A stretch of 43,435 nt of DNA from a virus. Both the position numbers and the translations under genes were made by a program. Where the stretch lies: the IMG/VR virus record IMGVR_UViG_3300044997_000784, positions 1 to 43,435 of that record. One strand, written 5' to 3'. A model generated the notes under the pieces. The model did no database searches and was not told where the DNA came from. It worked only from the letters and a program-made list of their open reading frames with translations. Every line of letters begins with the position of its first letter. The stretch's first letter is position 1. Of this stretch, positions 1-8,290 are shown piece after piece.

Positions 1-51
1 GTCGCGTGAACGGTCCGGCCAATTTCCGCGCGAAGGGCGAGGTGACGAGCT

Positions 52-726
52 GTGAACGCTTCGCGTGAACGCACGGTCACACCGTCGACCACGTCCGCCA
101 CTACTGGCGCGGCTCAGACGGCGTCATCCCACGCGTCACCTCCGCAGACCGAGGGTCAGCGCCTACTGCGGCAGCTGCACCACACAGGCGGCGAGGTGGG
201 CGCCCGTGTGGGCGCGACGAGGCAGACCGTGCACTGCTGGCGCTCCGGCACAAAGGTCCCGGCGCGTCCGATGCGCGAGACGCTCGAGCGCGAGTTCGGC
301 ATCCCAGCTGCCTCGTGGGAGCGCGCACCCGTCGACCGACCCGCGACCGCGACCCGCGCCCCCAAGGGCGACCTCCCATCACGCCCCGACCGCGCCTTGC
401 CGGCCCACGCGCCGCAGCCGACCACTCGGCCCGCGGGGCGGCCCTCGACGCTCGACGAGGTCACGCAGCTCCTCGAGGAGCTCGACGAGGACGCCGCGGC
501 CGACGGCATCATGCCGAGCGAGCTCGCGCGCATCCGCGACACCAAGACGAAGGCGCTCGCGCTCAAGGCGCGCATCGAGGCGGCCGACGCGCTCTTCGAG
601 GCGCAGGCCATCCTCAAGCATCCGTCGTGGCGTCGCATCCGCGGCGCGATGCTCGACGCGCTGCGACCGTTCCCCGACGCGGCGCGCGCGGTCGCGGAGG
701 CGCTACAGGAAGCGGGGGCCGCGTGA
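52..726 (+). CDS. Terminase small subunit candidate with N-terminal HTH
   Basis: This 224-residue protein is probably the DNA-recognition subunit of the packaging terminase. Residues about 40-90 form a helix-turn-helix (VGARVGATRQTVHCWRSG, then a short tail ending in GIPAASW). A Pro/Arg-rich linker follows, then a helical C-terminal half rich in Glu/Arg, as in small terminases that pair with a large subunit. The GTG start at 52 has a GAGG-type ribosome site upstream. The stop overlaps the GTG of the large subunit by four bases (GTGA). The call rests mostly on position directly before terL and on the HTH plus oligomerisation-helix layout; a transcriptional regulator is the alternative. Confidence 0.6.
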   Translation: MNASRERTVTPSTTSATTGAAQTASSHASPPQTEGQRLLRQLHHTGGEVGARVGATRQTVHCWRSGTKVPARPMRETLEREFGIPAASWERAPVDRPATATRAPKGDLPSRPDRALPAHAPQPTTRPAGRPSTLDEVTQLLEELDEDAAADGIMPSELARIRDTKTKALALKARIEAADALFEAQAILKHPSWRRIRGAMLDALRPFPDAARAVAEALQEAGAA

Positions 727-2474
727 CCACGTCGCGCGCCACCGAGGTCGCGAAGCGCCGCGCGGCCGCCGCGCCCACGACCTTCTCGGAGGACCTCGCG
801 AGCGCACTGCTCGCGATGGTCTCGGCCGAGACGCGCATCTCGTTTCCCTCGACGCGCTACCGCGACGACCCGGCCGCGTTCTGCCGCGAGGTGCTCGGCT
901 TTGAACCGTGGAGCAAGCAGGTCGAGATCCTCGAGGCAGTGCGCGACCACCGCCGCGTCGCGGTGCGCTCTGGCCACAAGGTCGGCAAGAGCAGCGGCGC
1001 GGCGGCGCTCGCGCTCTGGTACTGGGCGAGCTATCCGGACGCGCGCGTCGTGATGACGAGCACGACGTCGAGGCAGGTCGACCAGATCCTCTGGCGCGAG
1101 CTGCGCATGCGCGTCGCGCGTGCGGGCCGCTGCCTCGCGTGCATCTCGCAGGACCCTGACGGGCGCCGCATCCCGCGTCCGTGCCCGCACTCGGCGATCA
1201 TCGTCGACGACGTCCACGTCGTGTGCGGCGAGCTCGCACGCACCGGGCTCAAGAGCGACGACTTCCGCGAGATCGTCGGCTTCACGGCGCGTGAGGCCGA
1301 GGCCGTGGCGGGCGTCTCGGGCAAGCACCTGCTCTACATCGTCGACGAGGCCTCGGGCGTGCCCGACGTCATCTACGAGGCCATCGAGGGCAACCGCGCG
1401 GGCGGCGCGAGCATCCTGCTCATCGGCAACCCGACGAAGACGAGCGGCGAGCACTACGAGGCCTTCACGAAGAAGAAGCACCTCTACCACTGCATCACGG
1501 TCTCGAGCGAAGAGACGCCGAACGCGGTCTCCGGTGAGTGCCTCGTGCCCGGGCTCGCGGAGCGCGAGTGGATCGAGGAAAAGAAGCTCGAGTGGGGCGA
1601 GGAGTCGCCGCAGTACAAGATCCGCGTGAAGGGCGTGCACGCGGAGAGCGAGGACGGCTGCATCTTCTCGGTGCACGCCATCGTCTCGGCCGAGCAGCGC
1701 TGGTACGAGCTCGAGCTCGAGGCGTCTGAGCGACGCGTCTACCGCGGCCGCCTCTGGCTCGGGATCGACCCCGCGGGCGCGACGGGCACGGGCGACGAGA
1801 GCGCCTTCTGCGCGCGTCGCGGGCCGCAGGCGATGCGGCTCGTCACGATGCGCGGGCTCACCGCAGACGCGCACAAGGCGCACGCGCTCGGCATGCTCGC
1901 AGACCTCGAAGAGCCTGAGGACCGCGTCCTCGAGAGGTGCCCGGTGATCGTGATCGACCGGTCCGGCAGCGTCGGTGCCGAGCTCTACGGCACGCTGCGC
2001 GCACACCTCGGAACCTTCGAGGCCGTCGGCGCGCCGCCCCCGTTCGCGCTCGTCGGCGTCCGCTCGAGCGACAAGCCGGAGCGCAAGCCCGACCACTACG
2101 GGACGCTGCGCGACGAGCTCGCGGCCTCGGTCGAGGCGTGGCTGCGTGAAGGGGGAGCGATCCCCGAAGACACGAAGCTCGCCGCCGAGATGCACGCGCT
2201 TCGGTGGCACGAGGACGTGCGACAGAAGCTCAAGGTCACGCCGAAAGACGAGCTGCGGAAGGTGCTCGACAGATCGCCGGATCGGTACGACGCGCTCGCG
2301 CTCGCGTGCTGGGAGCCCGCGTGGTTGCGGCCAGGCTTCCTGCGCCCCCAGGCACCCCCAACCGCGTCGAGCGAGCCCACGGCGACAGGACGCGCGGCTG
2401 TACTGCACGACGAGCACGATCGCACCGAGCGCGGTCTCGACCCGTACTCCGCGGAGGACGCGTGGCGGGGATGA
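723..2474 (+). CDS. Terminase large subunit (packaging ATPase-nuclease)
   Basis: This 583-residue protein drives DNA into the prohead and cuts it. A Walker A loop is visible at residues 82-91 (RSGHKVGKSS) and a Walker B strand ends in D208-E209 (LLYIVDEASG). The C-terminal RNase H-like nuclease has acidic residues in the expected order: D349 (LWLGIDPAG), D412 (VIVIDRSG) and D523 (RYDALALA). Length is normal for the family. The reading frame is open further upstream, but the GTG at 723 overlaps the small-subunit stop and begins just before the conserved domain, so it was chosen. Confidence 0.92.
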   Translation: MTTSRATEVAKRRAAAAPTTFSEDLASALLAMVSAETRISFPSTRYRDDPAAFCREVLGFEPWSKQVEILEAVRDHRRVAVRSGHKVGKSSGAAALALWYWASYPDARVVMTSTTSRQVDQILWRELRMRVARAGRCLACISQDPDGRRIPRPCPHSAIIVDDVHVVCGELARTGLKSDDFREIVGFTAREAEAVAGVSGKHLLYIVDEASGVPDVIYEAIEGNRAGGASILLIGNPTKTSGEHYEAFTKKKHLYHCITVSSEETPNAVSGECLVPGLAEREWIEEKKLEWGEESPQYKIRVKGVHAESEDGCIFSVHAIVSAEQRWYELELEASERRVYRGRLWLGIDPAGATGTGDESAFCARRGPQAMRLVTMRGLTADAHKAHALGMLADLEEPEDRVLERCPVIVIDRSGSVGAELYGTLRAHLGTFEAVGAPPPFALVGVRSSDKPERKPDHYGTLRDELAASVEAWLREGGAIPEDTKLAAEMHALRWHEDVRQKLKVTPKDELRKVLDRSPDRYDALALACWEPAWLRPGFLRPQAPPTASSEPTATGRAAVLHDEHDRTERGLDPYSAEDAWRG

Positions 2475-2650
2475 CCGCAGGACGTCGAGCGCTGCTCGCG
2501 GTGCTCCAGCGCACGACGGCGACCTACGTTGCCGCTCGGTGCGGGGTGACGACGTCTCGCGTCTCTCGGTGGGCGTCTGGCGACGGGCGACCGTCGGCGC
2601 GAGCTCGCGCGCGGCTCCGCGACATCTACGGCGTTCCCGACGCGTGGTGA
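2471..2650 (+). CDS. Small stand-alone HTH protein
   Basis: A 59-residue protein consisting almost entirely of a helix-turn-helix (VAARCGVTTSRVSRWASG), ending in YGVPDAW. Its start overlaps the terL stop (ATGA). The HTH aligns without gaps to residues about 49-90 of the terminase small subunit (pattern V.AR.G.T...V..W.SG, later G.P..W), so the two look like paralogues flanking terL. It could bind the same packaging site or autoregulate the late genes; both are inference. Confidence 0.7.
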   Translation: MTAGRRALLAVLQRTTATYVAARCGVTTSRVSRWASGDGRPSARARARLRDIYGVPDAW

Positions 2651-2747
2651 CGCGCGTTGACGTCACCCGACGCGTCACCGGGTGACGGTCGGGTGTTGCG
2701 TGCGGAGCTGTGTTCGGAACCGACATCCTCGACGTGTGAACCGGGCC

Positions 2748-4079
2748 ATGCGAGCGATCGCGGCGCTGCTGGGGATCTCCGCATACGCCGGGGGTCCTCC
2801 GGCTCTGCCGTCGCCCGGTGCGCGCGACGTCGAGGACGCTCGCGAGCGCTTCGGCGGCCAACTCGCTCCCCTGCCGACCACGCGCACGCGCTGGTACATG
2901 GCGGACCTCGAGGAGGCTGAGCACGCGGCCGACCGCGGCCAGCTTGGCCTCGCCGCTCAGCTCATGCGCGCGACGATGCGTGACGGCGTCGTGAGCGGCG
3001 CGATGTCGACGCGCACCGGCGGGCTCGTGCGGCTGCCGAAGAAGTTCCGCGGCAAGCGCGAGTACGTCCAGGCGCTCGAGACGGGCGTCGAGGAAGCGCG
3101 AAGCGTCTTCGACGAGATGTTGCCCCCGAGCGAGCTTGAGAAGCTCGCCGCGGACTGGGTGATGTTGGGCGTGGGCGTCGGCGAGTTCCAGCGTGTGATC
3201 GGTCGCGACTACCCGGTCTTCGTGCGGCTCAACCCCGAGTTCCTCGTCTACTACTGGAACGAGAACCGCTGGTACTACAAGAGCCTCATCGGTCTCCTGC
3301 CGATCACGCCCGGTGACGGGCGATGGGTGCTGCACACGTGTGGACGCAGCGCACCGTGGCAGTGGGGTCTCTGGCGTGCCGTGGGCCGCGCGTACATCCG
3401 CAAGGACCACGCGGGCCTGCACGAGGACAACTGGATCGCAAAGCTCGCGAACCCGGCGCGCGTCGCCATCTCGCCACAGGGCGCGACCGAGGACGACCGC
3501 AACAGCTTCTTCCGCAAGCTCATGGCGTGGGGCATCAACACGGTCTTCGCCCTCACGCCCGGCTGGGACGTGAAGCTCCTCGAGAGCAACGGCCGCGGGC
3601 ACGAGAGCTTCGCGGAGCGCGAGGAGCGATCGAACCGCGAGATCATCATCGCGATCTGCGGCCAGACCGTCACGACCGACGGCGGCACGGGCTTCGCGAA
3701 CGCGGACGTGCACAAGAGCATCCGTGCGGACCTCACGCAGGCCACCGCTGACGCGCTCGCGCACACCGTCAACACGCAGTGCATCCCGCAGTTCCTTCTC
3801 GCGCGGTTCGGCGAGGAGGCGCTCTACGACGGCGTCGTCGTCGAGTGGGACGTCACGCCGCCGAAGGACAAGACGAGCGAGGCGAACGCGATGCAGACGG
3901 TCGCGAACGCGATCAAGAGCCTCGACGAGGCGCTCGCGACACGCGGCCTCGAAGTCGACGCCGAGCTCGTGCTCGCACGCTTCGGCATCCCGACGAAGAC
4001 GCGCACGGTCGACGCAGAGCCGGAGCAGGCCGCGCAGCCTTCCAACGTGGTGCCGATTCGGCGCGCGGAGGCCGCATGA
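2748..4079 (+). CDS. Portal protein, DUF935 / Mu gp29-like
   Basis: About 443 residues, a good match to the DUF935 portal family of Mu-like phages. The portal dodecamer sits at the capsid vertex as the docking ring for terminase and tail. Family-like segments include the GVGVGEFQRVIGRDYPVF region, the NENRWYYKS region and NREIIIAICGQTVTTDGGTG. The ATG at 2748 is used; a GTG at 2736 in the same frame is almost as plausible, and the frame is open back to 2682. Neither start has a strong ribosome site. The stop overlaps the protease start (ATGA). Neighbours (protease/scaffold, gpT capsid) support a Mu-type head. Confidence 0.88.
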   Translation: MRAIAALLGISAYAGGPPALPSPGARDVEDARERFGGQLAPLPTTRTRWYMADLEEAEHAADRGQLGLAAQLMRATMRDGVVSGAMSTRTGGLVRLPKKFRGKREYVQALETGVEEARSVFDEMLPPSELEKLAADWVMLGVGVGEFQRVIGRDYPVFVRLNPEFLVYYWNENRWYYKSLIGLLPITPGDGRWVLHTCGRSAPWQWGLWRAVGRAYIRKDHAGLHEDNWIAKLANPARVAISPQGATEDDRNSFFRKLMAWGINTVFALTPGWDVKLLESNGRGHESFAEREERSNREIIIAICGQTVTTDGGTGFANADVHKSIRADLTQATADALAHTVNTQCIPQFLLARFGEEALYDGVVVEWDVTPPKDKTSEANAMQTVANAIKSLDEALATRGLEVDAELVLARFGIPTKTRTVDAEPEQAAQPSNVVPIRRAEAA

Positions 4080-5464
4080 AGCTTGAGCGCTTCGAACCTC
4101 GCGGCCGCGGTCCGCTCGCGCTCGAGCCCAGCGCGTTCGGTGGCCTCTTCCCTGTGATGACGGCACCAACCACCGAGCAGATCGCGGGCGACGTTGCCGT
4201 CGTGTCCGTGCGCGGCCCGCTGGTGCACCACGCGGACTGGTGGTGCGACAGCTACGATGGCGTCAAGGGGCGCGTGCTCGCGGCGCTCGAGGCGAAGCCG
4301 AAGGCGATCGTGCTCGCCGTCGACTCGCCCGGCGGGCTCGTGAGCGGGTGCTTCGACACCGCGCTCGAGATCGCTGCGGCGTGCGAGTCGGCCGGCGTGC
4401 CGCTACACACCTACATCGACGGGCTTGCCGCGTCGGCGGGCTATGCGCTTGCCTGCGTCGGCAAGAGCGTGACGATCCCCGTCGCTGGCATCGCCGGCTC
4501 GGTCGGCGTGATCGACGGCATCGTCGACGCGACTGCACAGAACACCGCGATGGGCCTCGTCGTCGAGCTCGTCGCGAGCGGCGCGCGCAAGACCGACCAG
4601 AACCCAGACACGAAGATCACCGACGGCGCGCGCGCCGCGGTGAAGGCGCGTGTCGAGGAGCTCGCGAGCGTGTTCTTCGAGCACGTCGCGACGTTCCGCC
4701 CGCTGAACGCCGAGCAGGTGCGAGCGCTCGAAGCGGGCCTGTTCACCGGGGCTGGCGCAGTGCGAGCAGGGCTCGCCGACCGCGTCGGCTCCCTCGATGA
4801 CCTCGTCGCGATGCTCGCGAGCGAGAGCGCTGCGCCGCGTGCGCAGGGAGGACCCATGACCGAAGATGAGAAGGCGCGCGCGGCGCTCAAGGCCATCCTC
4901 GACGACGAGAAGTCGGACGAGAAGGCGAAGAACCGCGCGAAGGCTGCCCTCGCCGCGATGGACGGCGAGGACGAGAAGAAGAGCGACGAGCCAACCGGCG
5001 ACGAGGCGAAGTCGAAGGCGGCAGCGGCGAGTGCGAAGGCAGCGGCCGCGGTCGCGCCGATCGCGAAGTCGCACGCCGACATCGAGGCACGCCTCGCGGC
5101 GCTCGAGGCCGAGCGCGAGGACGAGCGCAAGGCCTCGCTGTTCGCGGCGCGCCCTGATGTCGGCGCCGAGACCCGCAAGGCTCTCGCGCACCTGCCGAGC
5201 GCGCAGGTGCGGACGATCCTCGACTCGATGCCGAAGCGTGTGCCGAACCCGGCCGCGACGGCGACCGTGCCCGCGACGCAGGGCGCGACGCAGACGAGCG
5301 GCGCCAGCACGCCGACCGCCATCCAACCGAGCAGCGATGGCGACGCGATGGACATCGCGCTCGGCCGCGCCTCGGTCTCTTCCACCGGCGTCGTCCGCAG
5401 CGCGGACGGCCGTTCGATCACCCTCGGGGCCGACGTCGTCGAGCTTCCGAAGAAGGGGGCGTGA
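4076..5464 (+). CDS. Prohead protease (S49 family) fused to scaffold
   Basis: 462 residues. Residues 1-250 are an S49/ClpP-fold serine protease: SPGG oxyanion loop at 84-87, nucleophile Ser120 in LAASAGYAL, candidate general base Lys172 (GARKTDQNP). Residues 260-462 are Ala/Lys/Glu-rich and coiled-coil-like, typical of scaffold. This is the layout of lambda C/Nu3 and Mu I/Z: the protease domain cuts scaffold and itself during head maturation. The start overlaps the portal stop. A second in-frame start at 4856 probably makes free scaffold and is listed separately. Confidence 0.9.
   Translation: MKLERFEPRGRGPLALEPSAFGGLFPVMTAPTTEQIAGDVAVVSVRGPLVHHADWWCDSYDGVKGRVLAALEAKPKAIVLAVDSPGGLVSGCFDTALEIAAACESAGVPLHTYIDGLAASAGYALACVGKSVTIPVAGIAGSVGVIDGIVDATAQNTAMGLVVELVASGARKTDQNPDTKITDGARAAVKARVEELASVFFEHVATFRPLNAEQVRALEAGLFTGAGAVRAGLADRVGSLDDLVAMLASESAAPRAQGGPMTEDEKARAALKAILDDEKSDEKAKNRAKAALAAMDGEDEKKSDEPTGDEAKSKAAAASAKAAAAVAPIAKSHADIEARLAALEAEREDERKASLFAARPDVGAETRKALAHLPSAQVRTILDSMPKRVPNPAATATVPATQGATQTSGASTPTAIQPSSDGDAMDIALGRASVSSTGVVRSADGRSITLGADVVELPKKGA
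4856..5464 (+). CDS. Nested scaffold protein (in-frame internal start)
   Basis: Inside the protease gene, an ATG at 4856 is preceded three bases upstream by a near-perfect ribosome site, AGGGAGGA at 4845-4852, much stronger than that of the full-length gene. Translation from here gives a 202-residue Ala/Lys/Glu-rich helical protein without the protease domain. Lambda Nu3 and Mu gpZ are made this way from the 3' part of their protease genes and form the internal scaffold of the prohead. Two-product expression is inferred from the ribosome site and the domain boundary. Confidence 0.75.
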   Translation: MTEDEKARAALKAILDDEKSDEKAKNRAKAALAAMDGEDEKKSDEPTGDEAKSKAAAASAKAAAAVAPIAKSHADIEARLAALEAEREDERKASLFAARPDVGAETRKALAHLPSAQVRTILDSMPKRVPNPAATATVPATQGATQTSGASTPTAIQPSSDGDAMDIALGRASVSSTGVVRSADGRSITLGADVVELPKKGA

Positions 5465-5467
5465 GCC

Positions 5468-6184
5468 ATGGCCGAGCGCATCACCCAGCTCAAGGAGCAC
5501 AGCTACGTTGGCCTGCCGCTGACGAACCTTGCCGTCGCCGAGAAGGGCAAGCGTGCCTACCTCGACGTCACGACCGGCAAGATCGTGGTCGCAGCGACGA
5601 GCTCGAGCATCGACCTCGGCGAGTTCGCAGAGACGCGCACCGGCAACGGCACGCAGGGCGTCATGGTGCGGCTGCACCGCGAACTCGTCTCGCGCCGCTG
5701 GGCCAACGACGGCGTCGCGCCGCTCGCCGCGGCGGATGTCGGGCGCATCTGCTTCGTCAAGGACGACTCGACGGTGTCGAAGTCCTCGACGGGCGGCCGC
5801 ATGCGGGCCGGCATGGTCATCGGCGTCGACACGATCGGCGTGCTGGTCGTGTCGCTCATGGACGCGCCGATGCCGTCGCACACGGGCCCGACGCTCGCGT
5901 TCGTCTCGAACGACGCCGTCGTGCCGGACTTCCCGCGTCCAGGAGCGATCTACGACATCCCGACGTCAGCGGGCGTGAGCACAGTGACGCTGCCCGCGAA
6001 CACGCTGGAGGGGACGGAGGTCACCTTCGTCGCTGACGGCACGAAGAACGGCCACACGGTCCAGTACCGCGACGCGACCGGCCCCACGAACCTCACCACG
6101 GCGCTGACGGCAAGCAAGCGCCACCTCGTTCGCTGCGCCTTCCTCAACGGCAGGTGGGTGGCGAACGCCTACGTCGCGCCCTGA
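5468..6184 (+). CDS. Head decoration / capsid cement protein candidate
   Basis: 238 residues between scaffold and major capsid, where Mu-like and lambda-like phages encode a decoration protein. The N-terminal half (LTNLAVAEKGKRAYLDVTTG, later GQ-like turns and a GRMRAGMVIG segment) resembles capsid-cement (DUF2190-type) proteins that take a beta fold. The C-terminal 80 residues (IYDIPTSAGVSTVTLPANT to VANAYVAP) read as an extra beta-sandwich, perhaps displayed on the capsid surface. The family match is by pattern only. No strong ribosome site is seen, so translation may be coupled to the scaffold gene four bases upstream. Confidence 0.6.
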   Translation: MAERITQLKEHSYVGLPLTNLAVAEKGKRAYLDVTTGKIVVAATSSSIDLGEFAETRTGNGTQGVMVRLHRELVSRRWANDGVAPLAAADVGRICFVKDDSTVSKSSTGGRMRAGMVIGVDTIGVLVVSLMDAPMPSHTGPTLAFVSNDAVVPDFPRPGAIYDIPTSAGVSTVTLPANTLEGTEVTFVADGTKNGHTVQYRDATGPTNLTTALTASKRHLVRCAFLNGRWVANAYVAP

Positions 6185-6212
6185 TGCGCGCTGAGAAGGA
6201 AGGGCCACGACG

Positions 6213-7301
6213 ATGACCAGTATCATCACCCCCACGTTCGTCTCGGACCTCAAGACACGCGTCCAGGACATCGCGAACGAGGACTACCAGCGCCTGAAGC
6301 AGGACATCTGGTGGAACAAGATCGCGACCACCCTCAACTCGACGACGAAGAAGGAGCGCCTCACCTGGCTCCTTTCGACTGGCCTGCTCGAGGAGGTCGC
6401 GCACGACGGTGGCGAGGTCGCCTACGACACGCTGCTCCGCGCCTCGACGGAGTTCGAGAACCGGTTCGTCCGCAAGGGCCTCAAGGTCAAGTTCGAGGAG
6501 TTCGAGGACCTCGACGGCGGTGCTGTGATGCTCTCGGGCGGACGCGTCGCTGGCCGCGCGGGCTTCGACGCGATCTCGAAGTGGACGCGCGACATCGCAG
6601 CGCACGCGGCCTACTGGCCACAGCAGAAGCTGGCCGAGGCGATCATCGCGAACCCCGTCGCGTACGACGCGAAGGCTTTCTTCGCGACGGACCATCCGGT
6701 GAACCCCCTCGACGCGAGCTTCGGTGCGTTCGCGAACGACTTCACGGGCGCCGCAAGCGGCGCCTACCCCGGCGCGCTGCCGATCCACGAGACCGGTGCT
6801 GGTTCCGTGACGGCCGAGGTCGCGCTCCAGAATCTCGCGAAGGCGATCGCCTACATCCGCGGGTTCATCAAGATGCCGAACGGCGTGCTGCTCCGGAAGC
6901 TGCGCGTCACGGGCATCATGGTCCCGCCCGAGCTCGCCGCGCGCGCGACGCTGCTCACGAGCGCAAAGTTCATCGCGCAGTCGGCCGCGAGCGGCGCGCT
7001 CTCCGGCGACATCCAGGCCGTGGTCAGCTACCTGAACCTCGGCGTGCCGATCATCGCCGACGAGCTCGGCGCTGCAATGGGCGGGTCGGCAACGACCTAT
7101 TACCTCATCGTGCAGGAGCTCAGCTCTCCGCAGATGGGCGCGTTCATCTACTCGAACCGCGAACCCATCACGATCACCTACGTCGGTCCCGAGACCGACG
7201 CCGAGCTCGCGCGCGCCCGTGAGCTCCAGTGGATCGCCCAGGGCCGCAACACGGTGGCCCCCGGCCACCCGTTCCAGCTCTTTCGCTGCCGCGGAGCCTG
7301 A
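6213..7301 (+). CDS. Major capsid protein, Mu gpT-like
   Basis: 362 residues resembling the Mu gpT major head subunit family: an N-terminal helix with QDIWWNKIATTLNSTTKKE, a central FFATDHPVNP segment, and a C-terminal domain ending near EPITITYVGPETDAELAR. It would form the HK97-fold capsid shell. A good ribosome site (AAGGAAGG) lies 10-15 bases before the ATG. It is followed immediately by a very stable hairpin (7307-7336), as often found after highly expressed capsid genes. Confidence 0.88.
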   Translation: MTSIITPTFVSDLKTRVQDIANEDYQRLKQDIWWNKIATTLNSTTKKERLTWLLSTGLLEEVAHDGGEVAYDTLLRASTEFENRFVRKGLKVKFEEFEDLDGGAVMLSGGRVAGRAGFDAISKWTRDIAAHAAYWPQQKLAEAIIANPVAYDAKAFFATDHPVNPLDASFGAFANDFTGAASGAYPGALPIHETGAGSVTAEVALQNLAKAIAYIRGFIKMPNGVLLRKLRVTGIMVPPELAARATLLTSAKFIAQSAASGALSGDIQAVVSYLNLGVPIIADELGAAMGGSATTYYLIVQELSSPQMGAFIYSNREPITITYVGPETDAELARARELQWIAQGRNTVAPGHPFQLFRCRGA

Positions 7302-7306
7302 CCCAT

Positions 7307-7336
7307 CGCTCCCCTCGGCCGACGTCGAGGGGAGCG
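7307..7336 (+). terminator. Strong hairpin after the capsid gene (terminator or mRNA stabiliser)
   Basis: Perfect 11-bp inverted repeat (CGCTCCCCTCG at 7307-7317 and CGAGGGGAGCG at 7326-7336) with an 8-base loop, six bases after the capsid stop. No U-run follows, so it may be a partial terminator, an mRNA-stabilising structure, or a processing boundary for the tRNA that starts at 7342. Confidence 0.55.
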
Positions 7337-7341
7337 CTCAT

Positions 7342-7415
7342 CGCGACGTAGAGGAGCAGTCGTCCTCGCCGGCCTCATAAGCCGGAGATCGCTGGTGCGA
7401 ATCCAGTCGTCGCTA
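7342..7415 (+). tRNA. tRNA-Met (CAT), initiator-like
   Basis: A complete 74-base cloverleaf can be folded by eye. Acceptor 7342-7348 pairs with 7408-7414 (six pairs, first position C-T unpaired). D stem GAGG/CCTC is perfect. The anticodon arm has CCGGC/GCCGG and loop CTCATAA with anticodon CAT at 7376-7378. Variable loop is AGATC. T stem GCTGG/CCAGT encloses loop TGCGAAT. The discriminator is A7415 and CCA is not encoded. The unpaired 1-72 position, the A11-T24 pair and the CTCATAA loop are features of bacterial initiator tRNA. The D loop lacks the GG pair and T-loop position 55 is G, so the elbow is divergent. Confidence 0.78.
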
Positions 7416-7425
7416 TCGCAGCATC

Positions 7426-7917
7426 ATGCCGACCTCGTACCTCACCCTCGCGGAGTTCCGCGCGCTCTCGCTCATGCCGGCGTCCGACGTCGACGAGCTC
7501 GAGGCGCGCGTGCCCGGCTTCATCGCCGGGCAGTGCGAGGTTGTGACCGCGGACCTCGATGCGCTCCTCCGCAAGCGTTACGCGGTGCCGTTCTCCGTGC
7601 CGTACCCCATCAAGGTCAAGGCGTGGTGCGCGCGCATCGTGACGCGCATCTGCTACCTCAAGCGCGGCATCGATCCGACCGACCAGCAGTGGTCGGCGTA
7701 CGACGAGGACGCGAAGACCGCGCTCGCAGAGGCGAAGGAGGCCGCCGACTCCGTCACGGGCCTCTACGATCTCCCTCTGCGCGCCGACACCACGACCACC
7801 GGCCTGCGTGCGCCGGTGCCGTTGGGATACACCGAGACATCGCCGTACGTGCAACAGGACGTGCAGGCGTCGCGCGCGTACGACGAGGACGCCGCTGGTG
7901 AGGGCACCTATGGCTGA
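7426..7917 (+). CDS. Head-tail joining protein, DUF1320 / Mu gp36-like
   Basis: 163 residues matching the gp36-like family: a helical N-terminus (YLTLAEFRALSLMPASDVDE), a central LRKRYAVPFSVPYPIKVKAW segment and an acidic C-terminal tail. In Mu-like phages this gene follows the capsid genes and is thought to be a head completion or connector protein. It begins 11 bases after the tRNA and overlaps the next gene by eight bases. Confidence 0.75.
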   Translation: MPTSYLTLAEFRALSLMPASDVDELEARVPGFIAGQCEVVTADLDALLRKRYAVPFSVPYPIKVKAWCARIVTRICYLKRGIDPTDQQWSAYDEDAKTALAEAKEAADSVTGLYDLPLRADTTTTGLRAPVPLGYTETSPYVQQDVQASRAYDEDAAGEGTYG

Positions 7918-8290
7918 CGGGATGCGTCAGCTCGACGGCATGATCCGTCGCGTCGACCTGCTCTCCGGCATGGCCGAGCGCGTCGCCCCGCGCGTTGGCG
8001 AGGTGCTGCGCAGCGAGGTGAACGCCGCGGTCGCAGGCCAGCGCTCTCCCGGCGGCTCGCCGTGGACACCCTCGAAGACCGGGGGGCGCGTCCTCGAGCG
8101 CGCTGCATCGAAGGCGCAGGTGAGCGTCGACGGGTCGCGCGTGAGCATCTCCCTCGACGGCCCCGAGGCGCTCCACAACGACGGTCGCGCACGCGGTGGC
8201 GTGCGCCGGCAGATCCTCCCCACGCGCACTCCCGCCTCAGTCGGCGACGTCGTCGTCGACGAGTGGCGCCGCACGATGGAGGGCGCATGA
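7910..8290 (+). CDS. Tail completion / minor tail protein (Mu gp37- or HK97 gp10-like)
   Basis: 126 residues. N-terminal helices are followed by a mixed beta segment with SPGGSPWTPSK and VSVDGSRVSISLDGP, resembling small virion-morphogenesis proteins of the gpG / gp10 type that sit at the head-tail interface. The ATG at 7910 was preferred to upstream in-frame codons because it has normal late-operon overlap with the preceding gene. Its stop overlaps the next start (ATGA). Assignment is by position plus weak pattern. Confidence 0.55.
   Translation: MADGMRQLDGMIRRVDLLSGMAERVAPRVGEVLRSEVNAAVAGQRSPGGSPWTPSKTGGRVLERAASKAQVSVDGSRVSISLDGPEALHNDGRARGGVRRQILPTRTPASVGDVVVDEWRRTMEGA

Noticed and set aside
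156-4169. Minus-strand open frame of more than 1300 codons opposite the terminase-portal region
   Set aside because: Antisense to well-supported terminase, portal and HTH genes, with an Arg/Ala/Val/Leu-rich composition expected of the complementary frame in very GC-rich DNA; no domain seen.
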